Below are positions 18,247 to 27,493 of a DNA stretch of 64,000 bases, piece by piece (positions within the stretch are counted from its first letter, which is position 1; every line of letters starts with the position of its first letter). Under the pieces are notes generated by a model, which worked only from the letters and a program-made list of their open reading frames with translations, had not been told where the DNA came from and made no database searches. Position numbers and translations under genes: made by a program. The stretch comes from Pseudomonas parafulva NBRC 16636 = DSM 17004 (GTDB lineage: Bacteria > Pseudomonadota > Gammaproteobacteria > Pseudomonadales > Pseudomonadaceae): the NCBI RefSeq assembly GCF_000730645.1, contig NZ_BBIU01000020.1, positions 24,582-88,581 on the forward strand. The letters are read 5' to 3'.

Positions 18247-19451
18247 GCCGTGCAGCCGACAACCCCCTTCGGCTGCCCGTGACCGTACTGTCGGGTTTTC
18301 TCGGCGCAGGCAAGACCACCCTGCTCAATCACATCCTGCATAACCGCCAGGGGTTGCGGGTGGCGGTCATCGTCAACGACATGAGCGAGGTGAATATAGA
18401 CGCCGAGAACGTTGGGCGTAACGTCACCCTGGAGCGTGGCAGCGACCGGCTGGTGGAGATGACCAACGGCTGTATCTGCTGCACCCTGCGCGCCGACCTG
18501 CTGGAGCAGGTAAGCGCGCTGGCCAGGGCCGGCTGCTATGACTACCTGCTGATCGAATCCACGGGGATCTCCGAGCCCATGCCGGTGGCCGAAACCTTCG
18601 CCTTTCTCGACCGTGACGGGTTCAGCCTGAGTGAGTTGGCGCGCCTGGACACGCTGGCCACGGTGGTCGACGCCAGCAGCTTCGAAGGTTTGTTGGGTGC
18701 CGCTGCCCCGGCCGGGGGTGAGCCCGGGCAGCGGCCGTTGGGCGACCTGCTGGTCGAACAGGTGGAGTATGCCGACGTCATTCTGGTGAACAAGCTCGAC
18801 CTGCTGGAACCCCAGCGCTACCCGGCGCTGGAGGCCCTGCTGCGCCAGTTGAACCCGCGTGCGCGCATCGTGCCGATGGTGCGCGGCGAAACGGACCTGG
18901 CCAACGTGCTGGGTACGCACCTGTTCGACCTGCCGAGCCTGGCGCAGTCGCCGGGCTGGATGCAGCAGATGGACCGTGAGGCACAGCCGGAGCCGGAATC
19001 GGAAACCTACGGCATCACGTCATGGGTGTACCGTGAGCGCGCGCCCTTCCATCCGCAACGGCTGCGGGCGTTGTTCGAACAGCCGTGGGCACACGGGCAC
19101 CTGCTGCGCTGCAAGGGCTATTTCTGGTCGGCCAGCCGGTTTTTCGAAATCGGCATGCTGGCGTTGAGCGGCGGGCGGTTCGAGTGGGAATACAGCGGGC
19201 GCTGGTGGCGCTTCGTCGAGCAGGCACAGTGGCCGCTGGAAGCCTATCGGCGCCAGGCGATCATGAGTAAATGGGATGAGAACGTGGGCGATTGCCGGCA
19301 GGAAATCGTGTTCATCGGCCAGGGGCTGGACGTTGATGCGCTGAGGGTGGCGCTGGATGGATGCTTGCTGAGCGAGGAGGAGATCTTGGCGGGGCCGGAG
19401 AGCTGGGTACAGCTGGAAGATCGCGAGCTGCGCTTTCGCGCAGAGCATTGA
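18243..19451 (+). CDS. Nitrile hydratase activator, CobW/P47K-type GTPase
   Basis: It is the likely metallochaperone needed for active Fe-type nitrile hydratase (P47K/NhpC type). The 402-residue protein has a P-loop GFLGAGKTT at 18-26, the metal-binding C77-I-C79-C80 motif, a Walker B-like [11 protein letters not shown], and VNKLDL for guanine binding. The CobW C-terminal domain is about 290-400. It ends the cluster. In P. chlororaphis B23 further genes (nhpS, acsA) follow the activator; here REP-rich DNA and cysNC follow instead. Confidence 0.92.
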   Translation: MSRAADNPLRLPVTVLSGFLGAGKTTLLNHILHNRQGLRVAVIVNDMSEVNIDAENVGRNVTLERGSDRLVEMTNGCICCTLRADLLEQVSALARAGCYDYLLIESTGISEPMPVAETFAFLDRDGFSLSELARLDTLATVVDASSFEGLLGAAAPAGGEPGQRPLGDLLVEQVEYADVILVNKLDLLEPQRYPALEALLRQLNPRARIVPMVRGETDLANVLGTHLFDLPSLAQSPGWMQQMDREAQPEPESETYGITSWVYRERAPFHPQRLRALFEQPWAHGHLLRCKGYFWSASRFFEIGMLALSGGRFEWEYSGRWWRFVEQAQWPLEAYRRQAIMSKWDENVGDCRQEIVFIGQGLDVDALRVALDGCLLSEEEILAGPESWVQLEDRELRFRAEH

Positions 19452-19473
19452 TTTCGCAAGCAAGCCCGCCCCC

Positions 19474-19560
19474 CTGTGGGAGCGGGTTCACCCGCGAAGC
19501 AGACAGCGCGGTGCAGGGCACCGGCTTCGCCGGTGTTCGCGGGTAAACCCGCTCCCACAG
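19474..19560. repeat. Inverted pair of REP sequences
   Basis: Two REP units face each other, CTGTGGGAGCGGGTTCACCC.. (19474-19498) and its reverse type ending ..CCCGCTCCCACAG (19536-19560). The space between them holds a GCACCGGCTTCGCCGGTG hairpin. This is the standard P. putida REP doublet, 23 bp after the activator gene. Confidence 0.85.
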
Positions 19561-19655
19561 TGATTGCGCCAGTTTTGAGATCTTGTGGAAGACAGTTGCT
19601 CCCACAGTGATTGCGCTAACTTGTAGATTGTTGTGGAAGACAGTTGCTCCCACAG
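19551..19655. repeat. Tandem copies of a 49-bp REP-linked unit
   Basis: The unit runs from GCTCCCACAGTGATTGCG to TGTGGAAGACAGTTGCTCCC and occurs twice in a row (about 19551-19605 and 19600-19655). A third, inverted copy lies at 32409-32463 after rhlB. The ends are REP-like CTCCCAC sequences. Confidence 0.7.
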
Positions 19656-19926
19656 GTCCCTGCTGGCTCAACGGTTATTTGCAGTTCTGCCAGAGCGAGC
19701 GCAGCCCGCCCCAGCCTAACCGTCAAACGCCGTCAGATCGCACCACACCTGTGGGAGCGGGTTTACCCGCGAAGCAGACAGCGCGGTGGAGGGCACCGGC
19801 TGCGCCGGTGTTCGCGGCTGAAGCCGCTCCCACAGGTCCCTGCTGGCTCAACGGTTATTTGTAGTTCTGCCAGAGCGAGCGCAGCTCGCCCCAGCCTAAC
19901 ATTCAAACGCCGTCAGATCGCACCAC
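19646..19926. repeat. 101-bp direct repeat at 180-bp distance, copying the cysNC end
   Basis: Segments 19646-19746 and 19826-19926 differ at four positions by eye. The second copy contains the last 14 bases of cysNC including its stop. The first copy therefore carries a dead copy of that end. The DNA between them is an inverted REP pair (19749-19773 and 19811-19835). Confidence 0.85.
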
Positions 19927-21814
19927 GCTGGCGAAGCGCGTCCAGCACCAACTTGACGCCTTCGTCCACGCTGGTGGCCTGGGTGTCGATCACAACGTCC
20001 GCATCCAGCGGCACATCGAACGGGAAGCTCTCACCCGGGATGTTGTCGCCGCCGGCTGCGTAAAGCCCTTGGGGGTCACGCTCGCGGCACGCCAGCGGCG
20101 AGGCCTGAACATACACCGTCACCAGGCGGTCTTTGCCGATCAGCGCCTTGGCCTGCTCACGGCCTTCGGCATCCGGGGCCACGAACGCTGCCAACGTCAG
20201 CAGGCCGGCTTCGTTGAACTGGCGCGCCACATGGGCGGCGCGGCGCCAGTTTTCAGTACGCCCGGCGCGGTCCTGTGGCAGGCCCTTGTTCAGGTCATGG
20301 CGCAGGTTCTGGCCATCGAGCACATACACCGCCCGGCCCATGTCGAACAGCTTGCGCTCCACCGCATAGGCCAGGGTGCTCTTGCCGGCACCGGACAAGC
20401 CACTGAACAGCACGGTGGCAGGCTGCTGGCCGAAGCGCAGCGCACGTTCCTCGGTGGACACGTGCGCCAGCTTGCCGTGCTGGCCGGTATTGCCGTGGGG
20501 CAGCACAGGGGGCGCGATGATCATGCCCGCGCCGACGGTGCCGTTAGTCAGGCGGTCGATGACGATGAAGGCACCGGTGGTGCGGTTGCTGTCATAGCCA
20601 TCCAGGGCAATAGACGCATCCAGGGCCACCTTGACCTGGCCGATCTCGTTCAGTTGCAGCGCGCTGGCACTGCCCTTCTCCAGGGTGTTCACATCCACCT
20701 TGTGGGTGATGCTGGCAATCGAGCCAGGCACGTAGCTGGTGGCACGCTTGATGTCGTATTTCTTGCCCGGCAGCATCGGCTCTTCGGCCATCCACACCAG
20801 CATGGCGTCGAACTGGTCAGTTACCGGCGGCACATTGTCGGCATGCACCAGCAGGTCGCCACGGGAGATATCGATCTCGTCTTCCATTGTCAGCGTCACC
20901 GCCTGGCCGGGGCCTGCGCTTTCCAGTTCACCTTCGTAGGTAACAATGGATTTCACGCGGCTGCTCTTGCCCGATGGCAGCACCACGACCTCGTCGCCCT
21001 TGTGCACCACGCCGCTGGCCAGGGTACCGGCGAAGCCACGGAAGTTCAGGTTCGGCCGGTTCACGTACTGCACCGGGAAGCGCAGGTCGGTGAAGTTGCG
21101 GTCAGCCGACACTTCAACGGTTTCCAGGATTTCCATCAGCGTCGGGCCGGCATACCACGGCGAACGCTCGCTGTGGTTGACCACGTTGTCGCCCTTGAGC
21201 GCGGACATCGGCACGAAGTGCAGGCTGCTTGGCGTCAGGTTGATTGCTTCGGCGAACGCCAGGTAGTCGGCCTTGATCGACTCGAACACCTGCTCGTCAA
21301 AGCCCTTGAGGTCCATCTTGTTGACCGCGACCACAATGTGCTTGATGCCCAGCAGCGACGCGATGTAGCTGTGGCGGCGGGTTTGGGTCTGCACGCCATA
21401 GCGGGCATCAACCAGAATGATCGCCAGGTCGCAGGTGGACGCGCCGGTGGCCATGTTGCGGGTGTACTGCTCGTGGCCCGGGGTGTCGGCGATGATGAAC
21501 TTGCGCTTGGCAGTGGAGAAATAGCGGTAGGCCACATCGATGGTGATGCCCTGCTCCCGCTCGGCCTGCAGGCCGTCCACCAGCAGCGCCAGGTCGACTT
21601 CCTCGCCCGTGGTGCCAGACTTCTTCGAATCACGGGTGATGGCCTCGAGGTGGTCCTCGTAGATCATCTTCGAGTCGTGCAGCAGGCGCCCGATCAGGGT
21701 GCTCTTGCCGTCATCCACGTTGCCGCAGGTGAGGAAACGCAGCAGTTCCTTACGCTCGTGCTGGGCCAGGTAGGCGAGGATGTCCTCGCTGATCAAATCG
21801 GATTGGTGACTCAT
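19913..21814 (-). CDS. cysNC: Sulfate adenylyltransferase large subunit / APS kinase fusion
   Basis: It activates sulfate: the CysN part is the GTPase that drives APS formation with CysD, and the C-terminal CysC part phosphorylates APS to PAPS. The GTPase motifs are [21 protein letters not shown] and NKMDL, and the kinase P-loop is GLSGAGKST. The start [16 protein letters not shown] at 21814 gives 633 residues and has GGAG 10 bases upstream; the ORF is open for ten more codons. In relatives it directly follows cysD, but here a four-helix-bundle gene lies between. Confidence 0.96.
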   Translation of the reverse strand: MSHQSDLISEDILAYLAQHERKELLRFLTCGNVDDGKSTLIGRLLHDSKMIYEDHLEAITRDSKKSGTTGEEVDLALLVDGLQAEREQGITIDVAYRYFSTAKRKFIIADTPGHEQYTRNMATGASTCDLAIILVDARYGVQTQTRRHSYIASLLGIKHIVVAVNKMDLKGFDEQVFESIKADYLAFAEAINLTPSSLHFVPMSALKGDNVVNHSERSPWYAGPTLMEILETVEVSADRNFTDLRFPVQYVNRPNLNFRGFAGTLASGVVHKGDEVVVLPSGKSSRVKSIVTYEGELESAGPGQAVTLTMEDEIDISRGDLLVHADNVPPVTDQFDAMLVWMAEEPMLPGKKYDIKRATSYVPGSIASITHKVDVNTLEKGSASALQLNEIGQVKVALDASIALDGYDSNRTTGAFIVIDRLTNGTVGAGMIIAPPVLPHGNTGQHGKLAHVSTEERALRFGQQPATVLFSGLSGAGKSTLAYAVERKLFDMGRAVYVLDGQNLRHDLNKGLPQDRAGRTENWRRAAHVARQFNEAGLLTLAAFVAPDAEGREQAKALIGKDRLVTVYVQASPLACRERDPQGLYAAGGDNIPGESFPFDVPLDADVVIDTQATSVDEGVKLVLDALRQRGAI

Positions 21815-21817
21815 TTC

Positions 21818-21855
21818 ATTCAAGCTCCAAGCTGTCAGCTTCAAGCGGCAAGCTT
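21818..21855. repeat. Right-hand inverted repeat arm of the four-helix-bundle insert
   Basis: It contains CAAGCGGCAAGCT (21842-21854) and AGCTTCAAG (21837-21845). Both are matched in inverted form at 22288-22300 and 22304-22312. It reaches into the leader of cysNC, just before its ribosome site. Confidence 0.8.
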
Positions 21856-21867
21856 GTCGGCGTACAA

Positions 21868-22209
21868 CTAGTTAGAAATTCTGTTGATCAACCCACTTAG
21901 CATTCGGGAGAGCTCGCGGGTTTCGTTAATCCAGCCGGTAGCCAGCCCAGCGTCGATGTAACCTATCTCACCACCGACCATCAGCTGCGTACGCAACTCC
22001 CCGCAGGACGCTTTCGCAACGCTGAGATACCAAACCTTCTCTCTGCTCCCGCGCCGCTCCATGCCCTCGGCAATATTGGACGGGATGGAAAGTGCCGACC
22101 GCGTGATCTGATCCTTGAATCCATAATCACGACACCCAGCCAGTGTCCGGTACAACTCAATGGCCAGACGCTTACTCCGTTGCCAAACTGCCAGCTTCTC
22201 AAAATCCAT
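21868..22209 (-). CDS. Four-helix-bundle protein (S23 / 23S-rRNA intervening-sequence type)
   Basis: The 113-residue protein starts [20 protein letters not shown] at 22209 behind GGAG with 8-base spacing. It has the family pattern: LAVWQ start, [22 protein letters not shown] loop, then two long helices. Relatives are encoded inside intervening sequences of 23S rRNA genes, and Avd of diversity-generating retroelements shares the fold. Biochemical function is unknown. It lies in the cysD-cysNC gap in the same direction, with inverted repeats on both sides, and looks like an inserted unit. Confidence 0.88.
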   Translation of the reverse strand: MDFEKLAVWQRSKRLAIELYRTLAGCRDYGFKDQITRSALSIPSNIAEGMERRGSREKVWYLSVAKASCGELRTQLMVGGEIGYIDAGLATGWINETRELSRMLSGLINRISN

Positions 22210-22282
22210 TACGAGCGCTCCGGGCCGCCCGCAATGCAGGCGGCAATCCACAAGGCTCAAACGCTACGCGCTCTGCTTCTGT

Positions 22283-22314
22283 CTTGCAGCTTGCCGCTTG
22301 TAACTTGAAGCTTA
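22283..22314. repeat. Left-hand inverted repeat arm of the four-helix-bundle insert
   Basis: AGCTTGCCGCTTG (22288-22300) and CTTGAAGCT (22304-22312) are inverted matches to the arm at 21818-21855. The arm reaches the stop codon of cysD (22312-22314). In RNA the two arms could pair over about 20 bp with a small bulge and loop out the whole four-helix-bundle gene. Confidence 0.8.
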
Positions 22315-23229
22315 AAAATACCCTTGGCGTTTCTTGTCTTCCATGGAGCCGGCGCCATCGTGGTCGATGACCCGGCCTTGGCGCTCGGAAGTGCGCGTCA
22401 GGAGCATTTCCTGAATGATGTCGGTGAGCGTCTCGGCTTCCGACTCGACAGCGCCCGTGAGCGGGTAGCAGCCAAGGGTACGGAAACGCACCTTCTTCTT
22501 GACGATACGCGCCTTCTCTTCCTCGGAGAGGTGTTCGAGGATACGCTCGTCGTCGATCATGATCAGGGTGCCGTTCTTCTCGATCACTTCACGCTCGGCG
22601 GCGAAGTACAGCGGCACGATCGGGATGCCTTCGAGGTAGATGTACTGCCAGATGTCCAGCTCGGTCCAGTTCGACAGCGGGAAGACGCGGATCGACTCGC
22701 CCTTGTTGACCTTGCCGTTGTATACGTTCCACAGCTCGGGGCGCTGGTTTTTCGGGTCCCAGCGGTGCTTGCTGTCGCGGAACGAATACACGCGCTCCTT
22801 GGCCCGCGACTTCTCTTCGTCGCGGCGCGCACCACCGAAGGCGGCATCGAAGCCGTGCTTGTCCAGTGCCTGCTTCAGGCCCTGGGTCTTCATGATGTCG
22901 GTGTGCTTGGAACTGCCATGGGTGAATGGGTTGATGCCCTGCGCCACCCCTTCAGGGTTGACGTGGGTGATCAGTTCCAGGCCCATTTCCTCGACCATCT
23001 TGTCGCGGAAGCGGTACATTTCCTGGAATTTCCAGCGGGTGTCGACGTGCATCACCGGGAACGGCAGCTTGCCCGGGAAGAAAGCCTTGCGCGCCAGGTG
23101 CAGCATCACGGCGGAATCCTTGCCGATCGAGTACAGCATCACCGGGTTGTCGAACTCGGCGGCCACCTCGCGGATGATGTGGATGCTTTCCGCCTCCAGC
23201 TGTTTCAAGTGCGTCAGTTTGTCGACCAT
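22312..23229 (-). CDS. cysD: Sulfate adenylyltransferase small subunit
   Basis: This ATP-sulfurylase subunit forms APS from sulfate and ATP together with CysN. It is 305 residues long and belongs to the PAPS-reductase-like fold. The PP-loop-type segment [32 protein letters not shown] and the conserved tail [21 protein letters not shown] are present. It is the first gene of the sulfate-activation operon. Its TAA stop lies in the first base triplet of the insert repeat. Confidence 0.97.
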   Translation of the reverse strand: MVDKLTHLKQLEAESIHIIREVAAEFDNPVMLYSIGKDSAVMLHLARKAFFPGKLPFPVMHVDTRWKFQEMYRFRDKMVEEMGLELITHVNPEGVAQGINPFTHGSSKHTDIMKTQGLKQALDKHGFDAAFGGARRDEEKSRAKERVYSFRDSKHRWDPKNQRPELWNVYNGKVNKGESIRVFPLSNWTELDIWQYIYLEGIPIVPLYFAAEREVIEKNGTLIMIDDERILEHLSEEEKARIVKKKVRFRTLGCYPLTGAVESEAETLTDIIQEMLLTRTSERQGRVIDHDGAGSMEDKKRQGYF

Positions 23230-23379
23230 GGCTACTCACGAAAAACGATCTTATGGACGGCCAGCGGGCCGTGTTCGAGCGAGCCACTCTATCACAGCAG
23301 ATGCTTCTATTTAGGCGGCTGGCTAGATCGAAAGCGTCTAACCATATGACTGGGGGTTTGGGCGTTGCAGGCCAGGCCC

Positions 23380-23465
23380 TTCGCGGGTAAACCCGCTCCC
23401 ACAGGGCTGACACAGGCTTTGAATGCTGTGCGATCCCTGTGGGGGCGAGCTTGCCGGCGATGAGG
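23380..23465. repeat. Inverted REP pair upstream of cysD
   Basis: One REP unit (23380-23404, TTCGCGGGTAAACCCGCTCC..) faces a diverged one (about 23437-23465, CTGTGGGGGCGAGCTTGCCG..). They lie between the end of the Nif3-like gene and cysD. Confidence 0.8.
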
Positions 23466-23474
23466 CCGCCAAGG

Positions 23475-24233
23475 TCAGATGGGGTTCGGGCAATCGATGA
23501 ACAGGTGCTCCACGGCAAACCGCCGCGCCAGGTAATCACCCAGCGCCTGCACGCCATACCGCTCGGTGGCGTGGTGCCCGGCGGCAATGAAGCTGACCCC
23601 ATTCTCGCGGGCACTGTGATACGTCTGCTCCGAAGCCTCACCGGTCAGGTACAGGTCCACTCCTGCGGCAATGGCATCGTCGATGTAGCCCTGCCCGCCC
23701 CCGGTGCACCAGCCTACCCGGCGAATCATCTGCTCACCCTCCACCAGCAGCGGTTCACGGCCCAGCACCTCCTGCACCCGACGGGCAAAGTCGCGAGCGG
23801 TCATGGGTTCTACCAGTGACCCGACCAGCCCAACCACCTTGGGGTTGGCCGGGTCCAGTGCGCCTTCGACAGTGATATCCAGCTGGCGCGCCAGCTGCAC
23901 GTTGTTACCCACCTCGGGGTGCAGGTCCAGCGGCAGGTGGAACGCCAGCAGGCTGATGTCATGGTTCAGCAGGGTTTTCAGGCGCCGCTGACGAATCCCG
24001 GTGATGCAGGGGTTTTCGCCCTTCCAGAAGTAGCCGTGGTGCACCAGCACCAGGTCAGCCTGCGCCTCCACGGCCGCGTCCAGCAACGCCTGGCTGGCAG
24101 TCACGCCGCTGACGATACGGCCAACCTGGGGCCGGCCTTCGACCTGCAGGCCGTTGGGGCAATAGTCCTGGACCTTGCTGCTGCCCAGAAAGCGCTCGGC
24201 TTCCTCGACCAGGGTATTGAGAGCGACGGCCAT
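23475..24233 (-). CDS. Nif3-like dinuclear metal-centre protein (YbgI type)
   Basis: The 252-residue protein starts MAVALNTLVEEAERFL at 24233, where GAGGAG precedes the ATG; the ORF is open for twelve more codons. Metal-binding histidines are seen in LVHHGYFWKGE and in AAGHHATERYG, the family's His-His patterns. The family binds two metals and is close to GTP cyclohydrolase I type 2, but its cellular role is unsettled. It is divergent from algW. Confidence 0.9.
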   Translation of the reverse strand: MAVALNTLVEEAERFLGSSKVQDYCPNGLQVEGRPQVGRIVSGVTASQALLDAAVEAQADLVLVHHGYFWKGENPCITGIRQRRLKTLLNHDISLLAFHLPLDLHPEVGNNVQLARQLDITVEGALDPANPKVVGLVGSLVEPMTARDFARRVQEVLGREPLLVEGEQMIRRVGWCTGGGQGYIDDAIAAGVDLYLTGEASEQTYHSARENGVSFIAAGHHATERYGVQALGDYLARRFAVEHLFIDCPNPI

Positions 24234-24288
24234 TAAATTCTCCTCGAAATCTGCGCATCCCACAGGCACAACGCCGGCTGAACGCCCG

Positions 24289-24306
24289 TATAATGCCGGC
24301 CATTAT
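24289..24306 (+). promoter_or_regulatory. -10 element and small inverted repeat upstream of algW
   Basis: A consensus TATAAT (24289-24294) begins an inverted repeat ATAATG-CCGGC-CATTAT. No good -35 lies 16-18 bp upstream. It may be the algW promoter, about 120 bp before the start. Confidence 0.4.
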
Positions 24307-24413
24307 GGGCCGTCGTCGGCACCGGGGGAACCGGTGCCTGCGCGTGCGGTTCACGTACCCCTGCATGCCCCACTCGGTGGCCGCTGGCCCCCTGCTCTAT
24401 CCAGGACTCGTTC

Positions 24414-25574
24414 ATGTTCAAGGCGTTGCGTTACTTTGGCTGGCCCCTGCTCACCGGTGTGCTCATTGCCGTGCTGATCATCCAGCGTTTCCCCGAGTGG
24501 GTCGGCCTGCCCAGCCAGGATGTCAACCTGCAACAGGCGCCCCAGACCACACGCGTGGTCCAGGGCCCGGTTTCCTACGCTGATGCCGTGACCCTGGCCG
24601 CCCCCGCGGTGGTCAACCTGTACACCACCAAGGTGGTGAACAAGAGCTCGCACCCATTGTTCGAAGACCCGCAGTTCCGCCGCTTCTTCGGGGACAACCT
24701 GCCCAAGCAGCGGCGTTGGGAGTCCAGCCTGGGCTCGGCAGTCATCATGAGCCCCGAGGGTTACCTGCTCACCAACAACCACGTCACCAGCGGTGCCGAC
24801 CAGATCGTCGTGGCCCTGAAAGACGGCCGCGAGACCCTGGCCCGGGTTATCGGCAGCGACCCGGAAACCGACCTGGCGGTGCTGAAGATCGACCTGAAGA
24901 AACTGCCGGCCATTACCATCGGCCGCTCCGACACCATCCGTATCGGCGATGTCTCGCTGGCCATCGGCAACCCGTTCGGCGTAGGCCAGACGGTGACCAT
25001 GGGCATTATCAGCGCCACCGGCCGCAACCAGCTGGGGCTGAACAACTACGAAGACTTCATCCAGACCGACGCGGCGATCAACCCGGGTAACTCCGGCGGT
25101 GCACTGGTGGATGCCAATGGCAACCTGATCGGCATCAACACCGCGATCTTCTCCAAGTCTGGCGGCTCCCAGGGCATCGGTTTTGCCATCCCGGTGAAAC
25201 TGGCGCTCGAAGTGATGAAGTCCATCGTCGAGCACGGCCAGGTGATCCGTGGCTGGTTGGGTATCGAAGTGCAGCCACTGAGCACCGAACTGGCTGAATC
25301 GTTCGGCATGAAAGACCGGCCAGGCATCGTGGTCGCGGGTATATTCCGCGAGGGGCCGGCGGCCAGGGCCGGGTTGCAGCTGGGTGACGTGATTCTGAGC
25401 ATCAACGGCGAACCGGCCGGTGACGGACGCAAGTCGATGAACCAGGTGGCGCGCATCAAGCCCAACGAGAAGATCACCATCGAGGTGATGCGCAATGGGC
25501 AGCAGTTGAAGCTGGTGGCCGAAGTAGGCCTGAGGCCGCCGCCAGCGCCAGTGGCCAAACAGGAAGAGAAATAG
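24414..25574 (+). CDS. algW: Periplasmic serine protease AlgW (DegS type)
   Basis: This membrane-anchored trimeric protease senses misfolded outer-membrane proteins and cuts the anti-sigma factor MucA. That starts release of AlgU (sigma-22). The 386-residue protein has an N-terminal helix (WPLLTGVLIAVLIIQRF), a trypsin-like domain with His123 (TNNHV), Asp153 (ETDLAVLKID) and Ser227 (GNSGG), and one PDZ domain (about 270-375). Ser227 matches the known catalytic serine of P. aeruginosa AlgW. Its target pathway, the alg operon, lies further on in this window. Confidence 0.95.
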   Translation: MFKALRYFGWPLLTGVLIAVLIIQRFPEWVGLPSQDVNLQQAPQTTRVVQGPVSYADAVTLAAPAVVNLYTTKVVNKSSHPLFEDPQFRRFFGDNLPKQRRWESSLGSAVIMSPEGYLLTNNHVTSGADQIVVALKDGRETLARVIGSDPETDLAVLKIDLKKLPAITIGRSDTIRIGDVSLAIGNPFGVGQTVTMGIISATGRNQLGLNNYEDFIQTDAAINPGNSGGALVDANGNLIGINTAIFSKSGGSQGIGFAIPVKLALEVMKSIVEHGQVIRGWLGIEVQPLSTELAESFGMKDRPGIVVAGIFREGPAARAGLQLGDVILSINGEPAGDGRKSMNQVARIKPNEKITIEVMRNGQQLKLVAEVGLRPPPAPVAKQEEK

Positions 25575-25582
25575 CCTGTAAA

Positions 25583-25603
25583 AGGGGCTGCTTTGCAGCC
25601 CCT
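25583..25603. terminator. Bidirectional terminator between algW and aapP
   Basis: An 8-bp stem GGGGCTGC/GCAGCCCC (25584-25591 with 25595-25602) has a TTT loop. On the minus strand TTTT follows, so it serves aapP well. It also ends algW, which stops 9 bp before it. Confidence 0.85.
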
Positions 25604-25610
25604 ACCTGCA

Positions 25611-26375
25611 TCAATGCAAGATCTGGCTCAGGAACAACCGGGTACGGTCACTGCGCGGCCGGTCGAAGAAATCATCCGGCGCGGCCTGCTCCACAATCTC
25701 TCCCTTGTCCATGAAGATCACCCGGTTGGCCACGGTGCGGGCAAAGCCCATCTCGTGGGTAACGCACAGCATGGTCATGCCGTCTTCAGCCAGCCCCACC
25801 ATGGTATCGAGCACTTCCTTGACCATTTCCGGATCCAGCGCCGAAGTCGGTTCATCGAACAGCATGATCTTGGGCTTCATGCACAGGGCACGGGCAATGG
25901 CCACCCGCTGCTGCTGGCCACCGGACAACTGCCCCGGGAATTTGTGCGCCTGCTCCGGAATGCGTACCCGCTCCAGGTAGTGCATGGCGATTTCCTCGGC
26001 CTTGCGCCGCGGCATCTTGCGTACCCACATGGGCGCCAGTGTGCAGTTTTCCAGGATGCTCAGGTGGGGGAACAGGTTGAAGTGCTGGAACACCATGCCC
26101 ACCTCGCGGCGGATGGCCTCGATCTGCTTCAGGTCGTTGGTCAGCTCTACCCCGTCGACCACAATGCGCCCCTGCTGGTGTTCCTCCAGGCGGTTGAGGC
26201 AGCGGATGGTGGTGGACTTGCCCGAACCCGACGGCCCGCACAGCACGATGCGCTCGCCCTGGCGCACGTTCAGGTTGATGTCCTTGAGCACATGGAACTG
26301 GCCATACCACTTGTTCACGCCCTGCATCTGGATGATGCCTTCGGGGCCAGCAGGCTGCTTGATCGCTTCACTCAT
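25611..26375 (-). CDS. aapP: L-amino-acid ABC transporter, ATPase
   Basis: This is the ATP-hydrolysing subunit of the general/acidic amino-acid importer. The 254-residue protein has Walker [10 protein letters not shown], the signature [15 protein letters not shown], Walker [13 protein letters not shown] and the switch His in VTHEMGFA. It is the last gene of aapJQMP and is followed by a terminator. Confidence 0.95.
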   Translation of the reverse strand: MSEAIKQPAGPEGIIQMQGVNKWYGQFHVLKDINLNVRQGERIVLCGPSGSGKSTTIRCLNRLEEHQQGRIVVDGVELTNDLKQIEAIRREVGMVFQHFNLFPHLSILENCTLAPMWVRKMPRRKAEEIAMHYLERVRIPEQAHKFPGQLSGGQQQRVAIARALCMKPKIMLFDEPTSALDPEMVKEVLDTMVGLAEDGMTMLCVTHEMGFARTVANRVIFMDKGEIVEQAAPDDFFDRPRSDRTRLFLSQILH

Positions 26376-26385
26376 TTCGAAACTC

Positions 26386-27483
26386 CTAACGCTTGTGGCC
26401 AGTGTCCAGCTTGCGCTCCAGATGCATGGAGTAGCGGGACATACCGAAACAGAAAATCCAGAACACCAGGGCCGCGAACACGTAGCCCTCGGTGGCCATA
26501 CCCAGCCAGGCCGGGTCGGCAGCTGCTTGCTTGACGCTGTTGAGCAGGTCGAACAGGCCGATGATGATCACCAGGCTGGTGTCCTTGAACAGGGCAATGA
26601 AGGTGTTGACGATGCCGGGGATCACCAGCTTCAGCGCCTGGGGCAGGATCACCAGGCCCATCGAGCGCCAGTAACCCAGGCCCATGGCCGCCGCAGCCTC
26701 GTACTGGCCTTTGGGAATGGCCTGCAAGCCACCGCGCACCACCTCGGCGATATACGCCGACTGGAACAGAATCACACCGATCATGGCCCGCAGCAGCTTG
26801 TCGAAGCTCATGCCCTCGGGCAGGAACAACGGCAGCATCACGGACGACATGAACAGCACGGTGATCAGTGGCACGCCGCGCCAGAACTCGATGAAGGTCA
26901 CACACACCACCTTCACCGCCGGCATGCGCGAGCGCCTGCCCAGCGCCAGCACAATGCCCAGGGGCAAGGCACCGACGATGCCGACCGTGGCGATGACCAG
27001 GGTCAGCATCAGCCCGCCCCACTGGCTGGTAGCCACCGTGTCCAGGCCCAGGTAGCCGCCGTGCAGCAGGGTATAGGCCAGCACCGGGTACAGCACCAGG
27101 AAGCCCAGGCCGTACACCGCCTTGCGCGGGAAGCGGCTGATGAACAACGGTGCCGCGCCGAGTACCGCCAGCCACACGGTAAGGTCCACCCGCCAGCGCA
27201 ACTCGGCAGGGTAGTAGCCGTACATGAACTGGCCAAAGCGCTGCTGCACGAACACCCAGCAGGCGCCCTCCTTGGTGCAGTCGGCGCGGGTGGTACCCAC
27301 CCAGTTGGCATCGATCAGCGCCCATTGCAGCAACGGCGGCACGATCAGCCACAGCAGATACACGGCGAACAGGGTGAGCAGTGTATTGAGCCAGCTGGAA
27401 AACAGGTTGGCACGCATCCAGGCGAGCACGCCGACGGTTTTTACCGGTGGCGGCATGTCAGGTTTGAAAACATGGGCATTCAC
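26386..27483 (-). CDS. aapM: L-amino-acid ABC transporter, permease 2
   Basis: This 365-residue inner-membrane permease has an unusually long N-terminal part with extra helices, as known for AapM. The transport core (about 150-350) follows. The EAA loop is [24 protein letters not shown]. It lies 10 bp after aapQ and 10 bp before aapP. Confidence 0.94.
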   Translation of the reverse strand: MNAHVFKPDMPPPVKTVGVLAWMRANLFSSWLNTLLTLFAVYLLWLIVPPLLQWALIDANWVGTTRADCTKEGACWVFVQQRFGQFMYGYYPAELRWRVDLTVWLAVLGAAPLFISRFPRKAVYGLGFLVLYPVLAYTLLHGGYLGLDTVATSQWGGLMLTLVIATVGIVGALPLGIVLALGRRSRMPAVKVVCVTFIEFWRGVPLITVLFMSSVMLPLFLPEGMSFDKLLRAMIGVILFQSAYIAEVVRGGLQAIPKGQYEAAAAMGLGYWRSMGLVILPQALKLVIPGIVNTFIALFKDTSLVIIIGLFDLLNSVKQAAADPAWLGMATEGYVFAALVFWIFCFGMSRYSMHLERKLDTGHKR

Positions 27484-27493
27484 AGGCGTATCC

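Noticed and set aside
19474..19926. Repeated spacing near 19.5-19.9 kb considered as a CRISPR array
   Set aside because: The repeats are inverted REP units and a 180-bp duplication, not short direct repeats with unique spacers, and no cas genes are near.
20069..21871. A 600-codon open frame antisense to cysNC
   Set aside because: It mirrors the codon usage of cysNC, has no ribosome site and no recognisable domain.
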